DNA of 64,000 nt from NCBI RefSeq assembly GCF_901709675.1, contig NC_051098.1:1663500-1727499 (forward strand), in the 5' to 3' direction. The position numbers and the translations under genes are program-made. The stretch comes from Syngnathus acus. Taxonomy: Eukaryota; Chordata; Actinopteri; Syngnathiformes; Syngnathidae. The notes beneath the pieces are model-generated. The model was not told the origin of the DNA. It was given only the letters and a program-made list of their open reading frames with translations, and did no database searches. Of the stretch, positions 43,411-55,281 are shown one piece after another; the stretch's first letter is position 1; the number at the start of each line of letters is the position of its first letter.

Positions 43411-44861
43411 TCTGTTTGCCATGGGTGACCCTGCCAGGGGCATATAGCCTCAGCCAACTTTGCTCTTAGGATCAATGAGACATGCAAAACCCTCCACCAT
43501 GATAAGGTGACGGCTCACGAGGGCTCACAAAGTGGAGAACTGCTGATGCGGCATCAAATATTCTGGCATTACAGCACGCAACACAGCCATTTTTAGCCAT
43601 TCTGAAGTCAGTAAGTCACCAATAACAGAGAAGTTCAGTGCGTTTGATAGTCAGTGCTCTACGCTACAGGAATGACAAGCACGTGCCCCCTTTCCAAAAT
43701 GGCATGAATGAGAAGGAATACTCCAAGGCGGGTAAATGGACGAAACTTTGGGGTGTGTTTTTGGTGAGAACAGCATTTTGACATGGCTAGCGGCTCAAAA
43801 GAGTTTATTCAAAATAAATAAATAGATAAATAAATAAATTAATAAATAAATACTGCATCAGTAAAACACCTCAGTAATTGTCATGATTAAACACAGAAGG
43901 TATCAAGTTTACTTTGATAGGTTCTGTCTTTAATCTCCATTTCATGTACCCGACTTTTACTATTCAAACTAAATGGAATGCTTTTGACTATTCCATGCTA
44001 AAAGAACATCCTTGCAGGTTTTGAAATGAAGCATTGATACATAGTTCTCTCCACTTTTGTTGTGTTTTTTCCGTTGTAGCTTTGTTCAGACAACCCCTTT
44101 TGTCCCAAGGGTTAGCTGCAAGAAATGATGAAAAGCCTCAGTATACTTGCTACTCTAACAAGGGAAGGGGGTTATTGCACCTGAAAATGCAGGCTCTATC
44201 GTTTGTTGTGAATGTGGGCAGATAAATACATGTACATCTTCCCCTTGTTTTATGTTTTTAATCAGACAGTTGGTACGGCAGACAAACTAGGCTTGGGTGG
44301 CTCTTGAAGAAGAATAGAATCATGCGGACAAAATAAAGAGCAATACTGCATTTTGGGAGAAAGAGGAAAGCTTGACTATTGCAGAGACAAGGATTATGAT
44401 GTCTATGTTCCATTTCCTAACTAACTTGGCGTCAGGCTGTCAGCTTCTCAAATGTCTGACCTCTGGTTGCAGCTAAATGTCATAATATATACGTAAATAT
44501 GCCTTCATCGTAAAATGAGTTCCACATGGATAATGCTCAACATAAAAATGACGAACCCAACATTTTACATAGCTTGGAAGAAGAGTCACATTCGCAAGAA
44601 CCGACTAACTGCAGAAATCAATATGGTGTCCGAAAGGTAAAGGGGACACAATTTTTAGTCATAAGCCATTTTTAATTTCCCTAAATTGTGTGTATTACAG
44701 TGTAGAAAATGTGTTGAACATCAACAATTACAGTACATTTGGTGCTCAGTGTGTATTTAAAAGCTGCTTTCTTGGCATGAAAGAAACTTTCACTTTCAGG
44801 CCCCTATCTTAACTGTTTGCACTTTGTAACACACAGCCTTAACAGTGAGATGATTTTCTTG
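43411..44861. other. Intergenic stretch, no gene seen
   Basis: A small (AAAT)n patch near 43815-43850; no gene or repeat with readable ends. Confidence 0.5.
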
Positions 44862-45115
44862 AGGAGCCTCAGGTATACCCTAAGTGCTGAGATTCTTGGT
44901 TTGAATCTCAGCTCCAGCTTTCCTGTGTGGTGTTTGTGCAATCTTGCTGTGCTGACATGGATTTTCCCTAAGGTACACCAGTTTCCTCCCATATTCCCTG
45001 ATCATGCATGTTAAAACACCATAAATTGTCCACAGATGTGACTGTGGATAGTTGTTTGACTGTGTGTGCCCTGCCAATTGACAGGTGACCAGTTGATAAT
45101 GTATTCTCTCCCATC
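44862..45115 (+). repeat. Diverged ATGG-tailed SINE fragment
   Basis: GGTTTGAATCTCAGCTCCAG, AGTTTCCTCCCATATTCCC, AAATTGTCCACAGATGTGAC and GTGTGTGCCCTGCCAATTGA follow the order of the SINE at 5275-5645 with heavy divergence and a shortened end. Confidence 0.65.
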
Positions 45116-45160
45116 GTCATAGAGGATGCAGTAAATCACCCATACAGATGACAATGGGCC

Positions 45161-45508
45161 TGTCACGGATCGGATGGAGCAGGGCGACCAAGTGCAGCTT
45201 GGACCAGGGTTTATAGAAGGGAACAAACTAACAAAATCGACAAACTGACATGACTTAACAAAACAATAACTGGACTGACTGACTGGGACGTGAGACAAGA
45301 AGACAACATACGTGACGACATTAAGACATGACGACAACAATGATCCGACAACGGAGTGAGGGGCAGACAGGACTTAAGTACAAAACACGAAACACGAGGC
45401 AGGTGACTGGTTACATTGATTGAGGTAACACAGGAGGGGAGGGGCAACGCGAACAGAAACCATGGTAACATAAAGACACAATACAGCTACCGAGGATGAG
45501 TCGTGACA
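45161..45508 (-). mobile_element. Solo-LTR-like unit
   Basis: 348 bases with TGTCACG...CGTGACA ends and the 5-bp duplication GGGCC (45156-45160 and 45509-45513). It shares the ...TGGTCCAAGCTGCA(C/T)TTGGTC end with 12318-13823, in the opposite direction. No internal coding region, as for an LTR left after recombination. Confidence 0.75.
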
Positions 45509-45513
45509 GGGCC

Positions 45514-46204
45514 ATTATCTGTGGGCCATATTTTCCCACATGCTAAAGTCAGAAAAGGTGTATACTTCTCTGGCTGTGTGCATTCTCCCATTCTCTGAAA
45601 TCTAACCATCCCTATTATCCTAACACAGACTAGTAAGGAGCTGAGACTTTCATGGCCTAATGAAGCCAATAATCCCAGTTGAAATACATTTCCATTATCA
45701 TTGGATTTAAATGACACGATGCAGGAATTGTATTTCAGTAACTAACTTCCCCTGATTAAGTCTCTTTCTAATTATGCTACCTTTCTTCATTATTGCTGGG
45801 CCCGCAAATGAAAATCACACTTATTTCTGTTTCATGTTTTGTTGATTTGACTTAAACACAGGCTAAAATCTTTGTCAACGACAATATATCTATTACATTG
45901 CAAAGTAACTTTAGCATGCTACTGCATGTATTCCCAGCAATGACTCCCAGGTGAATTAGAACTGGTTCTGATTCATAGCTATTCCTGCTACTATTTTATG
46001 TATACGTATAGGGGCAAGCATCTCTCTCTCTCACTCTCTCTCTTTCTCTCTCTCAATTTGGTTACAAATATGCTGTACTTGATAACTTATGCAGCAAAGA
46101 TAAAAATACATCAGTCAGTTTTTCAATGACACACTGTGCAGTAAACTCACTGTATGTAAAGGATATGCATAAGAGAATGAGACAAGAGAAGGCAGAAAGG
46201 TGAA
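45514..46204. other. Intergenic stretch with (TC)n
   Basis: A CT-rich run at 46019-46053; otherwise nothing recognised. Confidence 0.5.
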
Positions 46205-46430
46205 CCTGCTGTAACTCAGTGGTAGAGTGGTTGTCTTCCAACCCAGAGTTTGGGGTCTCGGTCCCCAGCTTTTGTAACCATGTTGAACCATCCTTGAGCA
46301 AGATACTGAAACCCCAGTTGCTCCTGATGCTGTGTCATCAGTGGGTGACTGTGAATTCAGTGTGACACGCTTTGAGGGCCTTGACAGATGGAAAAGCGTG
46401 ATACAAGTGAAAGACCTTTTACCATGGCAT
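46205..46430 (+). mobile_element. Third SINE family, tRNA-headed
   Basis: CTCAGTGGTAGAGTGGTTG (A box) and GGGTCTCGGTCCCC (decayed B box), then CCTTGAGCAAGATACTGAAACC, GTGTCATCAGTGGGTGA and GAAAAGCGTGATACAAGTGAAAG. This is a known fish SINE layout. Confidence 0.75.
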
Positions 46431-47842
46431 GAATATTTGGTGTGACTCGTATAAATTTAGATTGCATAGATGTTTATGTATGGCTTCTGAAACACATTTT
46501 CCGAGTATGTGTGTGGTGTACTGGGTGCCTAATTAATGATCAAATGTGTACTGATAAAAATGACAGATAAAAATTGATAAAATGTGAAACTGAAGATGGA
46601 TATTTGCAATTGCATTTCAAATGATCAGTGCAGACAAAATTGTATATTATGGTCATACAATGAGCCATTCCCATGGCAACACTAGAGCTTTGAGTTTTAA
46701 GATGCATTATCTTTCTGTGAGGATCAACTACTTTGAGGTGTGTGTAATCTAAAGTGATTGAGCAGTGAGGGGAGTGTCATCAGAGGATAGTTTTGTCAAG
46801 GCACACTTGACCCAACAAAAACAACTCACTTTACCAAGTCTGTCATGTTTTGTATTCAAGAATATTCAAGGTTGTGGATTCAGTTACATGATCATACCAA
46901 ATTATCCACACACATATTGTCCACTCATTCTGTCCTTTTTCTAGGGTGTTGTATTGGTAGTGGTAAGCAGGGGTCTTTTCTCTCCAGACAAGCACTGTTA
47001 TTTGAATGCAGGTCTCAAGTCTCAGACAACATTCACACACCCATCCTGCCACCTCATTGTCAGTTTGTCCCTGATGCTACCCGTACGCTCACTGCTCGCG
47101 CTCTCCGAGACTGACTCCTATTGCTGACTTTGCTTTTACTGACCCATCTCGCTCTGAATGCTGCCCGTCCTGATCATCTGCTGGCCCCTGACCACGTCCT
47201 GAACGCCGCCCTGCCTGACCACTCGCTTCTCCCTGACTACATCCCTGCTGTTGTAGCTTTATGCTCTGATGAACTATTGTAGTGTTGTATAGTAGGTTGC
47301 TTATTGATTGCTTAAACCATAACACACGGAGGCAAGGATGCAGTACGAGCCAATCTTTACTGGGTGCTCACTCGCCCCTCCCAACTCCACACACAGACCT
47401 GACCACACGATCACTGAACCTCCAGTACTGACAGACAAACACAGTCGAGCACTGAGTGCTCGATCCAATCTACCACACCTGCGCCCCGCCCTGCTTCCCA
47501 GCGTGTTTCATCTGTCACTCTCTCCGCCAGGTTTGAGCCTTCCGCATACAAGTTTGTCGCTCCGTGGCCAGCTTCCGGCTGCAGTTCCACTTCAGTCACC
47601 AGCTGGCATCCACTTCCCTCCATCGCTGCACCTGCTTCGTCTGCGATCCAGCCTCCTGCTCCCCCTTCAATACTGTTTTCAATAAAAACAATAAATCAAT
47701 AAATAAATGAATACATTTCAATAAAAACAGTCTTGTGCTGCAAGTGGTTGTCCAGCCCTTTTCGTCACGTCAACGCCAGTGTCTTGAACAATGACAATTG
47801 CTTTTAATATAAAACTGCATGAGCACTGAGTCCTTTTTACTG
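46431..47842. other. Intergenic stretch, no gene seen
   Basis: 46980-47690 is a C/T-rich, CCTGAC-rich stretch with short open frames on both strands and an AATAAA cluster near 47680-47730. It resembles non-coding LTR or untranslated sequence, but no ends could be fixed. Confidence 0.4.
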
Positions 47843-48729
47843 CAGTGGTCAACAACCCTTTTAGCACCACGGATCGGATTATTATCAGACAATATTTTCA
47901 TGGACCGATGTTCGATAACATTGCGATTTATATGAGGAAAACTTCTCAAAAAGTCCTAAAAAAAATTAAAAATCAAAAATGTCAAAAGTAATAATAAGTC
48001 AAATAATCACAGACTGCCCATTGTTTTTCATTCATTGTTTTCGAAGCAAAAATTGTCCTTGTTTGAACTATAACCCCGTTTCCGCAAAACAGACGAACTA
48101 AAATCTTAAACGTCAACGTACTATCCGGCCAATCATATAGCGTGACGTCTTCAAAAGTAATAGTTAGGAAGATCTCGAGCCGATCTGACCACCGAGTGGA
48201 TGTGGTACCTACACCGGCTTTTAAGGTGTGGCCGATAAATACAATAAAATAAAATGATATGACCGGCATAAAAACAATGATATTGTGGTGTCGAAGGAAA
48301 GGAGTCTCGAGAAGTGTGTTGCAGACTTTTACTGAATATTCTCGTAAAACAAGGAATAGAAAGAACAGAAGTGCGTTACCACACAAACACCATGTTCGCA
48401 ACACACCCTTCAACCCTTAGTTCCATGGGGGATTATGGATGCAAACATCACAGTATAATGTAATAATAAACGTGAATCCACTGTGTATTCCTATGCAACT
48501 TTACTAGCAGCGTCCTCATAATATCGCGCCAACAACATAACATGAATAATGTTATGTTCATGTCACTGAGGTGTAGGAGAGAATCCGGTCCATTTTTCTA
48601 AATAAAAGATCGTTCAGACTCAGATTTATAAAACCGAAATAATGCAAGTTATTATTCATTTTTTGTCCGGCCCTATACCAAATGATCCACGGACCTTACC
48701 GGTCCACGGCCCGGGGGTCGGGACCCCCG
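47843..48729. mobile_element. hAT element with decayed ends
   Basis: Left CAGTGGTCAACAACCC and right GGGGGTCGGGACCCCCG. Flanking 8-mers TTTTACTG and CTATACTG agree at six of eight positions. Its inner TIR (GCACCACGGATCGG / CCGGTCCACGGCCCG) links it to the CAGTGGTCCCCAACC family also seen at 57778. Confidence 0.7.
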
Positions 48730-48737
48730 CTATACTG

Positions 48738-49764
48738 TACAATCTGATCTTGGCTATCGAAGTTCTGATTGTGTTACACCTTTAATACTAACCAAAAACA
48801 TCGAAATTATCATAGAATTCCATCTGTTGACATTGCATAATATAAAGTAGAAATGAGACTATTTTGTAAGTATGAAGGCCTCAAATATGAGAGTAGAAAC
48901 CTGATATGAGGATATTTTAAGAAACCATTTTATGTTTATTTAGTCCCTTGTTAAATTTTCAGTTTTTCATCAGCCCAGAGCAAAAAGGCGGTTCCAAAAA
49001 TTGATAACGATTCTTCATCCGGATGTTCATTCTTCAATATTTTACTCTTTCCTTTCCTGCTTCTTCCTTCTACTCTTTCTTTCTCTTGCTCTCTTTCTCT
49101 CTCTCATGTCGGGTTAAGTTGTTTTTCTGTAAAGTGTAAAGCGCATAATTTTTAAAACCAGCTTTATATGAAAAGTGCCTTGAGAGATCTTTTGTTATTT
49201 TATCACTTCATTAAACATCACATCACATCATCAGCACCAACGGATGTGTCCTCTCTTCAATTCTTTCTACAAGTATACACCCAGCTGTCAAATTGACTTC
49301 ACTTACTCATCTGGTGTGCCAACAAAGGTGAATCTGCATATCAGAGGGTAGTGGACTGGAAGACTGATGGGTTGATCAATCCAAATATTGATAATATCAA
49401 TATTAACTCAGTATCAAAATTGGTTCCACTATTTATTGTATAGTAAAAAAATAAATCTTATCAATCCGCACCATAGAATCTAAACATATAACATTATACC
49501 CAACACTTTTTAGTAAAGATCCTCATTATAAGTCAATTTTACCATCAACATTATGGTCGCAGACTTCACATTTTCTTTTTGTGTGTCAAAATTATTATTA
49601 AATCAATCTGCGACTTAACAAAAAGTAATTTATAAGTAACTTAAACAAGAGTCACTCATTACGCGACAAAAATAGTCATATTGTAAATAAACGTACTACT
49701 TTCTAATGCAAGCAAGTAGCAATATGTAATATATTACATTTTGGAAGTAACTTGCCCAACACTG
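48738..49764. other. Intergenic stretch ending in a hAT terminus
   Basis: No gene. The last 140 bases (AAGTAACTTAAAC... to GGAAGTAACTTGCCCAACACTG at 49764) are the end of a common fish hAT element (CAGTGTTGGGCAAGTTACTT in inverse). Its other end was not found. Confidence 0.55.
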
Positions 49765-52700
49765 TCCATCCATCCATCCATCTTCTTCCGCTTATCCGGG
49801 GTCGGGTCGCGGGGGCAGCAGCTTCAGGAGGGACTCCCAGACTTCCCTCTCCCCAGCCACTTCATCTAGCTCATCCCGGGGGATCCCAAGGCGTTCCCAG
49901 GCCAGCTGAGAGACATAGTCTCTCCAGCGCGTCCTGGGTCGTCCCCGGGGTCTCCTACCGGTGGGACATGCCCGGAACACCTCCCCAGGGAGGCGTCCAG
50001 GAGGCATCCTGATGAGATGCCCGAGCCACCTCATCTGGCTCCTCTCAACGTGGAGGAGCAGCGACTCTACTCCGAGTCTCTCCCGGATGACCGAACTTCT
50101 CACCCTATCTCTAAGGGAGAGCCCGGACATCCTGCGGAGAAAACTCATTTCGGCCGCTTGTATCCGGGATCTCGTTCTTTCGGTCACGACCCATAGCTCG
50201 TGACCATAGGTGAGGGTAGGAGCGTAAATCGACCGGTAAATTGAGAGCTTTGCCTTTTGGCTCAGCTCTCTCTTTACCACGACGGACCGGTACAGAGTCC
50301 ACATTACTGCCGACGCTGCACCGATCCGCCTGTCGATCTCGCGCTCCATCCTCCCCTCACTCGTGAACAAGACCCCAAGATACTTAAACTCCTCCACTTG
50401 GGGCAGGATCTCATCCCCGATCCGGAGAGGGCATTCCACCCTTTTCCGATCGAGGACCATGGACTCGGATTTGGAGGTGCTGACCCTCATCCCGACCGCT
50501 TCACACTCGGCTGCGAACCGCTCCAGTGAGAGCTGGAGATCACGGCCTGAAGAAGCCAACAGCACCACGTCGTCTGCAAAAAGCAGAGACGCGATGCTGA
50601 GGTCCCCAAACCGGACACCCTCAACGCCTCGGCTGCGCCTAGAAATTCTGTCCATAAAAATTATGAACAGAATCGGTGACAAAGGGCAGCCTTGGCGGTG
50701 TCCAACCCTCACTGGGAACGAATCCGACTTACTGCCGGAAATGCGGACCAAACTCTGGCATCGGTGATACAGGGACCGAACCGCCCTTATCAGTTGGCTC
50801 GGTACCCCGTACTCCCGAAGCACCCCCCACAGAACCTCCCGAGGGACACGGTCGAACGCCTTCTCCAAGTCCACAAAACACATGTGGACTGGTTGGGCGA
50901 ACTCCCATGCACCCTCGAGGATCCTGCTGAGGGTGAAGAGCTGGTCCACTGTTCCACGGCCAGGACGAAAGCCACACTGTTCCTCCTGAATCCGAGGTTC
51001 GACCTCCCGACGGACCCTCCTCTCCAGCACCCCTGAATAGACCTTACCAGGGAGGCTGAGGAGTGTAATTCCCCTGTAATTGGAACACACCCTCCGGTCC
51101 CCCTTCTTAAAGAGGGGAACCACCACCCTAGTCTGCCAATCCAGAGGCACTGTCCCCGATGTCCACGCGATGTTGTAGAGACGTGTCAGCCATGACAGCC
51201 CCACAACATCCAGAGCCCTTAAGAAATCCGGGCGGATCTCATCCACCCCCGGGGCCTTGCCACCGAGGAGTTTTTTAACTACCTCAGTGACTTCGACCCC
51301 AGAGATTGGAGAGTCCGCCTCAGAGTCCCCAGGCCTTGCTTCCACAATGGAAGGCGTGTCGGTGGAATTGAGGAGGTCTTCGAAGTATTCTCCCCACCGA
51401 CACACGACGTCCCGAGTCGAGGTCAGCAGCACGCCATCTCCACTGTAAACAGTGTTGACGTTGCACTGCTTCCCCCTCCTGAGACGCCGGATGGTGGACC
51501 AGAATTTCCTCGAAGCCGTCCGGAAGTCATTCTCCATGGCCTCGCCAAACTCCTCCCACGTCCGGGTTTTTGCCTCAGCAACCGCCGAAGCTGCGTTCCG
51601 CTTGGCCATCCGGTACCTGTCAGCTGCCTCCGGAGTCCCGCAGGCCAAAACGGCCCGATAGGACTCCTTCTTCAGCTTGACGGCATCCCTTACCGCCGGT
51701 GTCCACCAGCGGATTCGGGGATTGCCGCCACGACAGGCACCAATGACCTTACGGCCACAGCTCCGGTCGGCCGCCTCAACAATGGAGGCGTGGAACAAGG
51801 TCCACTCGGACTCAATGTCCCCCGCCTCCCCCGGGACGTGGGAAAAGCTCTGCCGGAGGTGGGAGTTGAAGCTCTTCCGGACAGGGGATTCCGCCAGACG
51901 TTCCCAGCAGACCCTCACAGAGCGTTTGGGTCTGCCAGGTCGGACCGGCATCTTCCCCCACCATCGGAGCCAACCCACCACCAGGTGGTGATCAGTTGAC
52001 AGCTCCGCCCCTCTCTTCGCCCGAGTGTCCAAAACATGCGGCCGCAAATCCGATGACACAACTACAAAGTCGATCATCGAACTGCGGCCTAGGGTGTCCT
52101 GGTGCCAAGTGCACACATGGACACCCTTATGTTTGAACATGGTGTTCATTATAGAAAATCCGTGTCGAGCACAGAAGTCCAATAATAGAACACCGCTCGG
52201 GTTCAGATCGGGGGGGCCGTTCCTCCCAATCACGCCCTTCCAGGTCTCACTGTCATTGCCCACGTGAGCATTGAAGTCACCCAGTAGAACGATGGAGTCC
52301 CCAGAAGGAGCGCTCTCCAGCACTTCCTCCAGGGACTCCAAGAAGGGTGGGTACTCTGAGCTGCCGTTTGGTGCATAGACACAAACAACAGTCAGAACCC
52401 GTCCCCCCACCCGAAGGCGGAGGGAGGCTACCCTCTCGTTCACCGGGGTGAACCCCAATGTGCAGGCGCCCAGCCGGGGGGCAATAAGTATACCCACACC
52501 TGCTCGACGCCTCTCACCGTGGGCAACTCCAGAGTGGAAGAGAGTCCAGCCCCTCTCGAGAGGGCTTGAATCAGAACCCAAACTGTGCGTGGAGGCAAGT
52601 CCGACTATATCTAGTCGGAACTTTTCTGCTTCGCACACCAGCTCGGGCTCCTTCCCAGCCAGAGAGGTGACATTCCATGTCCCAAGAGCCAGCTTCTGCA

Positions 52701-52801
52701 GCCGGGGATCAGACCGCCAAGGTCCCTGCCTTTGGCCGCCGCCCAGCTTGCACTGCACCCGACCCCTTTGGCCCCTCCCACAGGTGGTGAGCCCATGGGA
52801 A
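49765..52801 (-). mobile_element. Nearly full-length RTE-type non-LTR retrotransposon
   Basis: 3037 bases flanked by the duplication GCCCAACACTG (49754-49764, 52802-52812). The minus strand runs from GGGCTCACCACCTGTGGGAG to an (ATGG)n tail with only a short 3' untranslated region. One long frame covers endonuclease and RT. The target is the very end of an older hAT element. Class is judged from the single endonuclease-RT ORF of about 1000 codons without RNase H and from the tetranucleotide tail; Rex3-like or another RTE subgroup was not resolved. Confidence 0.9.
49792..52758 (-). CDS. RTE-type LINE protein: AP endonuclease and reverse transcriptase
   Basis: 988 codons, uninterrupted. The endonuclease (about residues 20-255) has [17 protein letters not shown] at the usual catalytic Glu motif, [44 protein letters not shown] and [12 protein letters not shown] (about 500-780) has [65 protein letters not shown] and the catalytic [13 protein letters not shown]. 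The C-terminus reads [19 protein letters not shown] and ends [12 protein letters not shown]. In this family the protein nicks DNA and copies its RNA at the nick. The endonuclease motif reading S-T-H, where related copies also lack the standard Q-E-T, may affect activity. The start Met is the first in frame. Confidence 0.92.
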   Translation of the reverse strand: MQCKLGGGQRQGPWRSDPRLQKLALGTWNVTSLAGKEPELVCEAEKFRLDIVGLASTHSLGSDSSPLERGWTLFHSGVAHGERRRAGVGILIAPRLGACTLGFTPVNERVASLRLRVGGRVLTVVCVYAPNGSSEYPPFLESLEEVLESAPSGDSIVLLGDFNAHVGNDSETWKGVIGRNGPPDLNPSGVLLLDFCARHGFSIMNTMFKHKGVHVCTWHQDTLGRSSMIDFVVVSSDLRPHVLDTRAKRGAELSTDHHLVVGWLRWWGKMPVRPGRPKRSVRVCWERLAESPVRKSFNSHLRQSFSHVPGEAGDIESEWTLFHASIVEAADRSCGRKVIGACRGGNPRIRWWTPAVRDAVKLKKESYRAVLACGTPEAADRYRMAKRNAASAVAEAKTRTWEEFGEAMENDFRTASRKFWSTIRRLRRGKQCNVNTVYSGDGVLLTSTRDVVCRWGEYFEDLLNSTDTPSIVEARPGDSEADSPISGVEVTEVVKKLLGGKAPGVDEIRPDFLRALDVVGLSWLTRLYNIAWTSGTVPLDWQTRVVVPLFKKGDRRVCSNYRGITLLSLPGKVYSGVLERRVRREVEPRIQEEQCGFRPGRGTVDQLFTLSRILEGAWEFAQPVHMCFVDLEKAFDRVPREVLWGVLREYGVPSQLIRAVRSLYHRCQSLVRISGSKSDSFPVRVGHRQGCPLSPILFIIFMDRISRRSRGVEGVRFGDLSIASLLFADDVVLLASSGRDLQLSLERFAAECEAVGMRVSTSKSESMVLDRKRVECPLRIGDEILPQVEEFKYLGVLFTSEGRMEREIDRRIGAASAVMWTLYRSVVVKRELSQKAKLSIYRSIYAPTLTYGHELWVVTERTRSRIQAAEMSFLRRMSGLSLRDRVRSSVIRERLGVESLLLHVERSQMRWLGHLIRMPPGRLPGEVFRACPTGRRPRGRPRTRWRDYVSQLAWERLGIPRDELDEVAGEREVWESLLKLLPPRPDPG

Positions 52802-52812
52802 GCCCAACACTG

Positions 52813-53093
52813 GTCATTACTAAATATTCCATCGTGAATTATGTTATTGTGATAGACATACTTTTAAATACATTACTATCTTATTTTGGTCCCTAAACGG
52901 CAAACTTGATTGCCTTGCCTCGTTTGCCTTCAGTTGTCAGTCGGGATAAATTGTGCAACTTGTGTGATCCTGCTCAGCAATCGGTGCCTTATCTATGTAA
53001 AAATGTGCAATGTGGCCCCCCTAATGAACTCAGCAAGGAAGAAGAAAGATATTTCACGCCCGACCAACGCTACTCAGTAACTACATCTTACAT
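52813..53093. other. Short flank, no gene seen
   Basis: Begins GTCATTAC, the likely 8-bp hAT duplication beside the older element end; otherwise unassigned. Confidence 0.4.
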
Positions 53094-53816
53094 CGGAAGT
53101 AAGATGGCGGCGCGTGCACACGCAGCGGCCTCTCTCTGTCCCGAACGGTGTTTTGTTTTGTCGTTTAATGTGGGTTTGTCCGCCAGTTTTGTGTGTTCGT
53201 CTCGTCGTACCGGGTTGTGCTACAAGTGCGGCGGGCTGGTTCTGCTCGACATCGGCGAAAGCGAGTTTTGTAGTGGTCTGGACTTTGAAGCGGGGACATT
53301 AAAGGCGCTCGGTCTGCTCCGTCCTGGAGCGTCGCCGGACTCGCCTGCTATTCCTCCCCCGGTTGGGCGTCCGGGCCTGGCTGGCGGCCAACCCAGCTCG
53401 CCCGGCCGTGCCTTCCATTCTTCTGGCGAACGTTCGATCGCTGGACATCAACATGCCTGCTGAGTTCTGCGGACCGGACAGTGCGTAGCTGCTGTGCATC
53501 TGGAGCGGATGGCGTGCTATCGGGCGGACCGGGCCATTGTACGAGGGGGAACATCGCGAGGAGGTGGACTGTGCGTCTACATCCGTGACGAATGGTGCCG
53601 GGACTCTGTTGTGGGATGCCAGCACTGCTCGCCACTGGCGAAGTTTGTGATCTCCAGGCTGTTGGGGTCCTGAACTCTCTCCCCGTTGTTTTACTTGTGT
53701 GTTAATCGTGTACTGTGTCTCGTCACCGTGGGATAGGGGGAACGGTTTCTTCGTGTGTCTTAGCATGAAGGAATTGACAATAAAGCTGACTCTGATAAAC
53801 TCTGATAAACTCTGAA
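53094..53816 (+). pseudogene. L2-type LINE, internally deleted
   Basis: The 5' end GGAAGTAAGATGGCGGCGCG leads into a partial frame. Endonuclease pieces are seen: ANVRSLD-type sequence around 53430 in one frame, then LERMACYRADRAIVRGGTSRGGGLCVYIRDEWC around 53500-53600. It joins directly to the 3' end, TGACAATAAAGCTGACTCTGATAAAC with a tandem TCTGATAAAC tail. RT and most of the endonuclease are gone. Confidence 0.75.
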
Positions 53817-54784
53817 CTATAGATATTATGAAAATAGTTCCACCTCTGAATAGTAGCCTAATTATATGTTCTTGGGGTGCCAACCCACAACAGCATCGCA
53901 CCGGCCCACTATTTGAGAAGCGCTGCTCTATGTAGTAGCAGTAAATTTCAATACATTACATGTTTACTTCTCATTCAAAGGATTATTATATCGACCATAT
54001 CGGAATATACTAAACTTCACTTTGAATGTTAATTAGCTATTACAGTAATTACATATATAAACTAGTTTAATCTTCTGTCATCCATGCGTATTGCAGAAGG
54101 AGGTGGAGGTAATTGACATCTAATTCAAGTTGATTCATAAAATAACTGCATTTAGTTTCCCCATTATTATTAGCCAACAAGTTGTTGTGTCCAAATGAAG
54201 TCATGCTACGTTCATTATTGCTCACCGTACCTCTACTTTGGGCCTGATTTATAAACTCCTCTTCCTTTTCTGTGCTCCTGACAACTTTGACTGCCTTTTT
54301 GTCATAAAAATGTCAATAAAAGCATGATTACAGTTTGTGTCCAATACAATTGCTGGGATGCGCTAATCATGATGCCCCTCTCAACTTGCAATGTAAAGAA
54401 AACAGCAGCCTGAGCCTACTTGATCGGGAGAAGGTGATGAGGGCGCAAGGAGAACATCAACACAGATTTTTGCAAATATATGTGGTATATATTAGAAATT
54501 ATTATTATTATTTAAATATATATATATATATATATATATTAATATTATTATATATATAATATATAATACATAGAGTATATATAATCTATATAGTATATAT
54601 ATATATTTATTTATTATATTATTTAAATTATTATAAATACAATTATTTCACATATTTGGCTATCATTTAGAACAAAACACTTCGCATATCAAGTAGGGGT
54701 GGGAATCTCATGATTTAATTACAATTCAGGGGCTACAATTCGATTAAAAAACAATTATTGATACAACTTTAATTTATGCATAAT
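53817..54784. other. Intergenic stretch with orphan hAT end and (TA)n
   Basis: CTATTTGAGAAGCGCTG near 53908-53924 looks like one terminus of a hAT element with no partner. A TA/AAT-rich microsatellite fills about 54500-54630. No gene is recognised. Confidence 0.45.
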
Positions 54785-54789
54785 GATAC

Positions 54790-54971
54790 TGTCCGAAAGT
54801 CTATTGATCCGACACCGACTTTTCCGAGGTGCACTTGAATGCCTCCTCAGAAAGCGGGACACTTATGAGAACGCTGCGCGCTCCTTGGTTGGTCTCGCGC
54901 TTAGGGAGGAAAACGGACTTACGAAACCCCTTTTTCCCGTGACATTTGTGTGCGTTTATGAAACCCCAGAC

Positions 54972-55008
<37 letters not shown>

Positions 55009-55024
55009 ACGCACACGCACACGC

Positions 55025-55110
<86 letters not shown>

Positions 55111-55245
55111 ACACACTCAAACCCACTAACATACACTCCTGGAAACCTGTATACTCACTGCTGTTGAGAATAAAGTTGATGCAAGATTCTCTGACCGGAC
55201 TCGTCCATAGTGCTCCATCCCTAACCACTAATCCACATCCTTACA
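54790..55245 (+). repeat. 5' LTR of the BEL element
   Basis: 456 bases; includes a (CA)n/(CG-CA)n microsatellite at about 54969-55108 and AATAAA near 55169. The difference in length from the 3' LTR is due to the microsatellite. Confidence 0.93.
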
Positions 55246-55262
55246 TGGTCCTTCGAGCCGGA
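55246..55262 (+). other. BEL primer binding site, tRNA-Tyr
   Basis: TGGTCCTTCGAGCCGGA directly follows the LTR and is complementary to the 3' end of vertebrate tRNA-Tyr (TCCGGCTCGAAGGACCA), 17 of 17 bases as I recall that tRNA. Confidence 0.85.
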
Positions 55263-55281
55263 TTAGGGTTCCCCCGACACT

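Noticed and set aside
46980-47690. Possible coding exon in a C/T-rich stretch
   Set aside because: Frames on both strands are similar in length, low in complexity and lack splice sites or known motifs.
54801-55228. Cys-Val and Thr-His repeat proteins on both strands
   Set aside because: They are translations of the (CA)n/(GT)n tract in the BEL LTR. The same artefact occurs at 5116-5300, 22841-23227 and 61289-61650.
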